A stretch of DNA of 64,000 bases from an uncultured Alphaproteobacteria bacterium (GTDB lineage Bacteria > Pseudomonadota > Alphaproteobacteria > Geminicoccales > Geminicoccaceae): positions 1-64,000 of the forward strand of contig CALKJU010000054.1 of assembly GCA_937995535.1 (NCBI GenBank), read 5' to 3'. Under the pieces are notes generated by a model. That model was not told where the DNA came from and made no database searches. It worked only from the letters and a program-made list of their open reading frames with translations. Shown in pieces: positions 61,254-64,000 of the stretch. Position numbers and translations under genes: made by a program. Numbering within the stretch: the stretch's first letter is position 1; the number at the start of each line of letters is the position of its first letter.

Positions 61254-62600
61254 CTACTTCAGCAGCTTCTTGCTGCCGTCATAATAGCCGGACTTCTCCA
61301 GGATCGCCTCCATGCGCGCCCCGATCTCCTTGGCACCCTGCTCGGTCGTCACTTCGCCGAGCATCATCTTGGTGCCCCACTCGGCGACGATTTCCGAGAT
61401 CGCCGGCCAGTCGGCGAAGCGCGGCCGGAAGTCGGGCACGCCGTCCTGCCAGCTCGCCACCATCGGCTCGACATAGCGATAGGCGGCCTGGATCTCCGGA
61501 TCGTCATAGGGCGCGGTGCGCCCGGATACGCCACCGGCGCGGATGTAGTCCTTCGCCTTGGCCTCCGACGTGATCCACTGGATGAACAGCCAGGCGGCGT
61601 TCATCCGGGCCTCGTCGCCGGTGTCGACGACGCCCAGCGAGAACCCGCCGAGCGCCGGCTTGCGGCCGGCCGGCCCCTCGGGCTCCGGGGCCACGGCGAG
61701 GCAGTCGACGATCCGGCTCTGCGCCGGATCGGTGAGCGTGCCGTAGAAGGCCGACCACTCGGTGATCATGGCGACCCGGCCCTGGGCCAGGGCGTTGACC
61801 GCCTCGCTATGGTCGTAGTCGACGATCCCGGGCGGCATCACCTGCATCAGCTCCTGTCGGAACTGCAGGCCGGCCTGGCTCTCCGGGCTGAGCAGGTTCG
61901 AACGGAACTCGGCGTTCAGCAAGGAGCCGCCGAACGGCCAGAGGACGCGCATGAAGCTGTCCGCCGACTGGGTCTCGCCGCGGCGCGACTGGAGGGCGAA
62001 GGCGTAACGGTCCCGGGCCGGGTCCGTGAGCTTCGGCCCGTAGACCTCCTTGAGTTCCTGCCAGGTCGCCGGCGGCGCGGTGAAGCCGGCCTCCTCGAGC
62101 TGGCACTTGTTGTAGAACAGCAGCCCCGAATAGTTGTCGAAGGGCAGGCCGTAGACCTGCTCGTCCCAGGTGCCGAAGGACTCCAGCAGGATCGGGAAGA
62201 AGCCGTCCAGCTTGAGGTCCGGGTCGACCAGCGCCGGATCATCGATGAACCGCGACATCGGCGCGACCCAGCCCGACTCCGCGAACTCGCCGATCCACAC
62301 CACGTCGATCAGGGCGATGTCGAACTCCTGCGTCCCACCGGTGAAATCGAGCACCTGGCGCTCGCGGCTGTTCTCGTAGGGCAGCGTCTCCCAGGTCACC
62401 TTGATCCCGGTCGCGGCCTCGAACTCCGGGATCAGCTTGATCGCCGCCGCGTAGCCCGGCCGGTCGAGGAACAGGGCCTTGATCGTGGTGCCCTTGTAGG
62501 GCGCCGCCGCTTCCTCGACGGTCCACGCCCGCGCCAGCGGGCTGCTGCCCAGCAAGGCGGCCGTCAAGGCGGCGAGCGTCGCGCCGCGTGCGATGCGCAT
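61254..62600 (-). CDS. ABC transporter substrate-binding protein (family 1, carbohydrate type), second importer
   Basis: 448 residues from ATG 62600 with GGAGG upstream; signal peptide [12 protein letters not shown]. Family 1 binding-protein segments: [65 protein letters not shown] and [13 protein letters not shown]. It captures a carbohydrate in the periplasm for the two permeases at 60511-58812. Divergent from the cobalamin riboswitch operon. The VapBC-like pair separates it from the permeases. Confidence 0.88.
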   Translation of the reverse strand: MRIARGATLAALTAALLGSSPLARAWTVEEAAAPYKGTTIKALFLDRPGYAAAIKLIPEFEAATGIKVTWETLPYENSRERQVLDFTGGTQEFDIALIDVVWIGEFAESGWVAPMSRFIDDPALVDPDLKLDGFFPILLESFGTWDEQVYGLPFDNYSGLLFYNKCQLEEAGFTAPPATWQELKEVYGPKLTDPARDRYAFALQSRRGETQSADSFMRVLWPFGGSLLNAEFRSNLLSPESQAGLQFRQELMQVMPPGIVDYDHSEAVNALAQGRVAMITEWSAFYGTLTDPAQSRIVDCLAVAPEPEGPAGRKPALGGFSLGVVDTGDEARMNAAWLFIQWITSEAKAKDYIRAGGVSGRTAPYDDPEIQAAYRYVEPMVASWQDGVPDFRPRFADWPAISEIVAEWGTKMMLGEVTTEQGAKEIGARMEAILEKSGYYDGSKKLLK

Positions 62601-62740
62601 GTCGGGTGTCCTCCCCTGCAGCGGCGGCCTGCCCGCCGCGTCATTCTGCGAATGCGGCGAGGATGATGCCGACGGGCGAGAAATCAAGCCGGACGACGGG
62701 CCGGTCTTGACGGCATGGTTGGACCGCCGCATGGTCGACC

Positions 62741-62908
62741 GTGCCGATGCCCGCAAGGGCCTAACAGGGAACACGGTGAGACCGCTCGCGGTCGAGTCCG
62801 TGGCTGCCCCCGCAACTGTAAGCGGCGAGCCCGCGTCACACGAAGCCACTGGGCAACCGGGAAGGCGTGACGAGGCGAGGACCCGCGAGCCAGGAGACCT
62901 GTCGGCGC
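62741..62908 (+). promoter_or_regulatory. cobalamin (AdoCbl) riboswitch
   Basis: All core elements are present in order: AACAGGGAACACGGTGAGA, GGCTGCCCCCGCAACTGTAA followed by GCGG, GCCACTGG, ACCGGGAAGGC, and the B12 box GAGCCAGGAGACCTG (62887-62901). The closing P1 helix pairs 62741-62747 with 62902-62908. A hairpin CCGTC-GGGTG-GACGG (62925-62939) directly precedes the AGGGAGGG ribosome site, so translation control is likely. High cobalamin should switch the operon off. The stretch 62601-62740 shows no other feature. Confidence 0.96.
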
Positions 62909-62952
62909 CGTCAATGTCTCGAGTCCGTCGGGTGGACGGAAGGGAGGGACCG

Positions 62953-63027
62953 ATGAGCCGACATCTCGGCATCCACTTGATCGAGCGACGATTGACGTCC
63001 CCGGTGCCGGTCGAAGTCGGCACCTGA
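62953..63027 (+). CDS. 24-residue ORF behind the cobalamin riboswitch
   Basis: ATG 62953 follows a strong AGGGAGGG site (62941-62948). The peptide begins [14 protein letters not shown], contains two histidines, and stops at TGA 63025, three bases before the GTG of the DUF1636 gene. The spacing implies translational coupling, so it may be a leader that couples the riboswitch to the real genes, or a true microprotein. No known family. It could also be spurious, but it has the best ribosome site in the operon. Confidence 0.5.
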   Translation: MSRHLGIHLIERRLTSPVPVEVGT

Positions 63028-63030
63028 GTC

Positions 63031-63480
63031 GTGCCCCGCGCGGCGCTGTCGGTTTGCGTGCGTTGTCGCGGCGATGACGGCGGCGATGACCACGAGCCGC
63101 GTCCCGGGGCGCGATTCGCCGATGCGATCGAGGCCGAGCTCACCGCCGGAGCGTGGTCCGGCGGGGCGTTCGACCTTCGACGCATCCGCTGCATGAGCCA
63201 GTGTCGCCGGCCCTGTGTCGTCGCCTCCAGCCATCCGCGACGCTTCACCTACCTGTTCGGCGACCTCGCGCCAGCCACCGACGCCGGCGCGGTCGCCGCC
63301 GCCTTCAGCCTCTGGCTGAGCAGACCGGACGGCTACGTGACGCGAGACGAACGACCAGCGCCGCTGCGCGCCGGCATCCTCGCCCGGATTCCGCCACTCG
63401 GTCGCAGGCATGAGCTCGTCACCGCGATGCGCCGGCTGCCCGACCGGTCGCGCTGCCAGGACCAGGAGGACCGACGATGA
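63031..63480 (+). CDS. DUF1636 family protein (cysteine-rich, cobalamin-regulon)
   Basis: 149 residues from GTG 63031. The N-terminal CVRCRGDD resembles the CxxC start of thioredoxin-like ferredoxin folds in DUF1636; a second cluster [27 protein letters not shown] is the family signature. The cysteines suggest metal binding (cobalt or iron-sulfur). The family is common in B12 regulons; its biochemical job is unknown. It overlaps the binding-protein gene by ATGA, and all are under the riboswitch. Confidence 0.85.
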   Translation: MPRAALSVCVRCRGDDGGDDHEPRPGARFADAIEAELTAGAWSGGAFDLRRIRCMSQCRRPCVVASSHPRRFTYLFGDLAPATDAGAVAAAFSLWLSRPDGYVTRDERPAPLRAGILARIPPLGRRHELVTAMRRLPDRSRCQDQEDRR

Positions 63481-64000
63481 AGGGACTGTCGCGTCGACGG
63501 GCGTTGCTCGTCGTCATCGGCTCGCTTTTGCCGCTGGTCGGAGGGGCGGCCGTGCACGCGCAGGAGACGCGCGTCACCGTGGGCCAGACCTTCATCGCCG
63601 AGAGCCTCGATCCGACCGAGGGCAGTGCCGGCTGGGCGCTGACCTCGCACGGCGTCGCCGAGACCTTGTTCACCGTGGATCGGCATGGCGAGATCGTCCC
63701 GCGCTTGGCCGAGAGCATCGAGCCGCGCGACGACGGAAGCTGGGTGCTCACCCTGCGTGCGGATCGTCGGTTCTCCGACGGGACACCGGTCACGGCGGCT
63801 GAGGTCGCCGCGGCCCTGACCCGCGTCACCGATCTCAACCCGGCGGCGCGCGCCTCCGCCGGCCGCCTGCACGCCACCGCGCTGAGCGACCATGAACTGC
63901 TGATCACGTCGGAACGCCCGACGCCCGTGATGGCGTCGGTCCTGGCCGAGTGGCCGCTGGCCATTGCCCGACTGACGGAGCGCGGCCCGGTCTTCACCGG
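63477..64000 (+). CDS. ABC transporter substrate-binding protein, peptide/nickel type (cut by window edge)
   Basis: The first 174 residues are visible. A twin-arginine-like signal peptide (SRRRALLVVIGSLLPLVGGA) leads into a family 5 (DppA/NikA) binding domain: TFIAESLDPTEGSAGWALTSHGVAETLF, DGSWVLTLRADRRFSDGTPVTAAEVAAALTRV. Given the cobalamin riboswitch and DUF1636, it most likely captures cobalt or a corrinoid; the CbtJKL system of Sinorhizobium is of this kind. Permeases and ATPases are expected just beyond the window. Confidence 0.85.
   Translation, partial: MKGLSRRRALLVVIGSLLPLVGGAAVHAQETRVTVGQTFIAESLDPTEGSAGWALTSHGVAETLFTVDRHGEIVPRLAESIEPRDDGSWVLTLRADRRFSDGTPVTAAEVAAALTRVTDLNPAARASAGRLHATALSDHELLITSERPTPVMASVLAEWPLAIARLTERGPVFT

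Overview
The window is GC-rich (roughly 70 %) chromosomal DNA from an alphaproteobacterium, most likely of the Rhodospirillales/Geminicoccales type. The evidence is the three-gene proton-translocating transhydrogenase (pntAA-pntAB-pntB), a COQ9 gene close to rpsU, the flgF-flgG-flgA-flgH order, a DUF6468 and MotE pair after fliM, an IalB-family protein and the membrane urate oxidase PuuD. Species cannot be fixed from the sequence alone. Genes are dense, many overlap by 4 bp (ATGA or GTGA), and long spurious open frames on the opposite strand are common because of the base composition.

Layout. 1-4.3 kb: start of a Gfo/Idh/MocA dehydrogenase, a Cys/Met-metabolism PLP enzyme, a secreted PPC/SH3 gene destroyed by an IS630 element, and an LprI-like protein. 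4.5-11.2 kb: a membrane-anchored hydrolase, an FAH-type hydratase, an SDR, and a sugar-type ABC importer (binding protein and two permeases, no ATPase). 11.2-16.8 kb: a parallel beta-helix protein, a large Orn/Lys/Arg decarboxylase, tRNA-Val(CAC), and gph, whose stop codon lies inside the tRNA. 16.9-22.7 kb: glmU, a TPR-SH3 protein, a D,D-carboxypeptidase with a SPOR-like tail, a ROK kinase, a zf-CHCC protein and an orphan ABC ATPase. 22.7-28.3 kb: a purine/urate catabolism cluster (8-oxoguanine deaminase, OHCU decarboxylase, NCS2 permease, LysR regulator, PuuD). 28.3-30.9 kb: rluA-type synthase, GNAT, the wreck of an ECF sigma/anti-sigma-cupin pair, and a secreted protein split by an in-frame TGA. 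31-35.6 kb: pntAA-AB-B, rpsU, def, COQ9. 35.6-42.5 kb: divergent flagellar operons flgF-G-A-H and fliL-fliM-DUF6468-motE. 42.5-46.3 kb: nicotinate phosphoribosyltransferase, a LEA14-like lipoprotein, acetoacetyl-CoA synthetase. 46.3-54.3 kb: a full phosphate regulon, phoR, two pstS-type genes, pstC-pstA-pstB-phoU-phoB, with a Pho box before the second pstS. 54.3-58.8 kb: sppA, rlmN, ialB and a quinone oxidoreductase. 58.8-62.6 kb: a second sugar-type ABC operon with a VapBC-like pair lodged inside it, again without an ATPase. 62.7-64 kb: a cobalamin riboswitch heading a tiny ORF, a DUF1636 gene and a peptide/nickel-type binding protein that runs off the window.

The genes form several working units. 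The Pho cluster senses and imports phosphate. The purine cluster should take 8-oxoguanine to urate and on towards allantoin, with the hydroxyisourate hydrolase absent here. The riboswitch operon looks like a B12-controlled cobalt or corrinoid uptake system. The flagellar block contributes rod, L-ring and switch parts, and its minus-strand operon has a convincing sigma-54 promoter. The most unusual observations are the gph stop codon shared with tRNA-Val, the doubly inactivated PPC/SH3 gene, the collapsed sigma/anti-sigma pair, and the riboswitch operon with its 24-codon first ORF.
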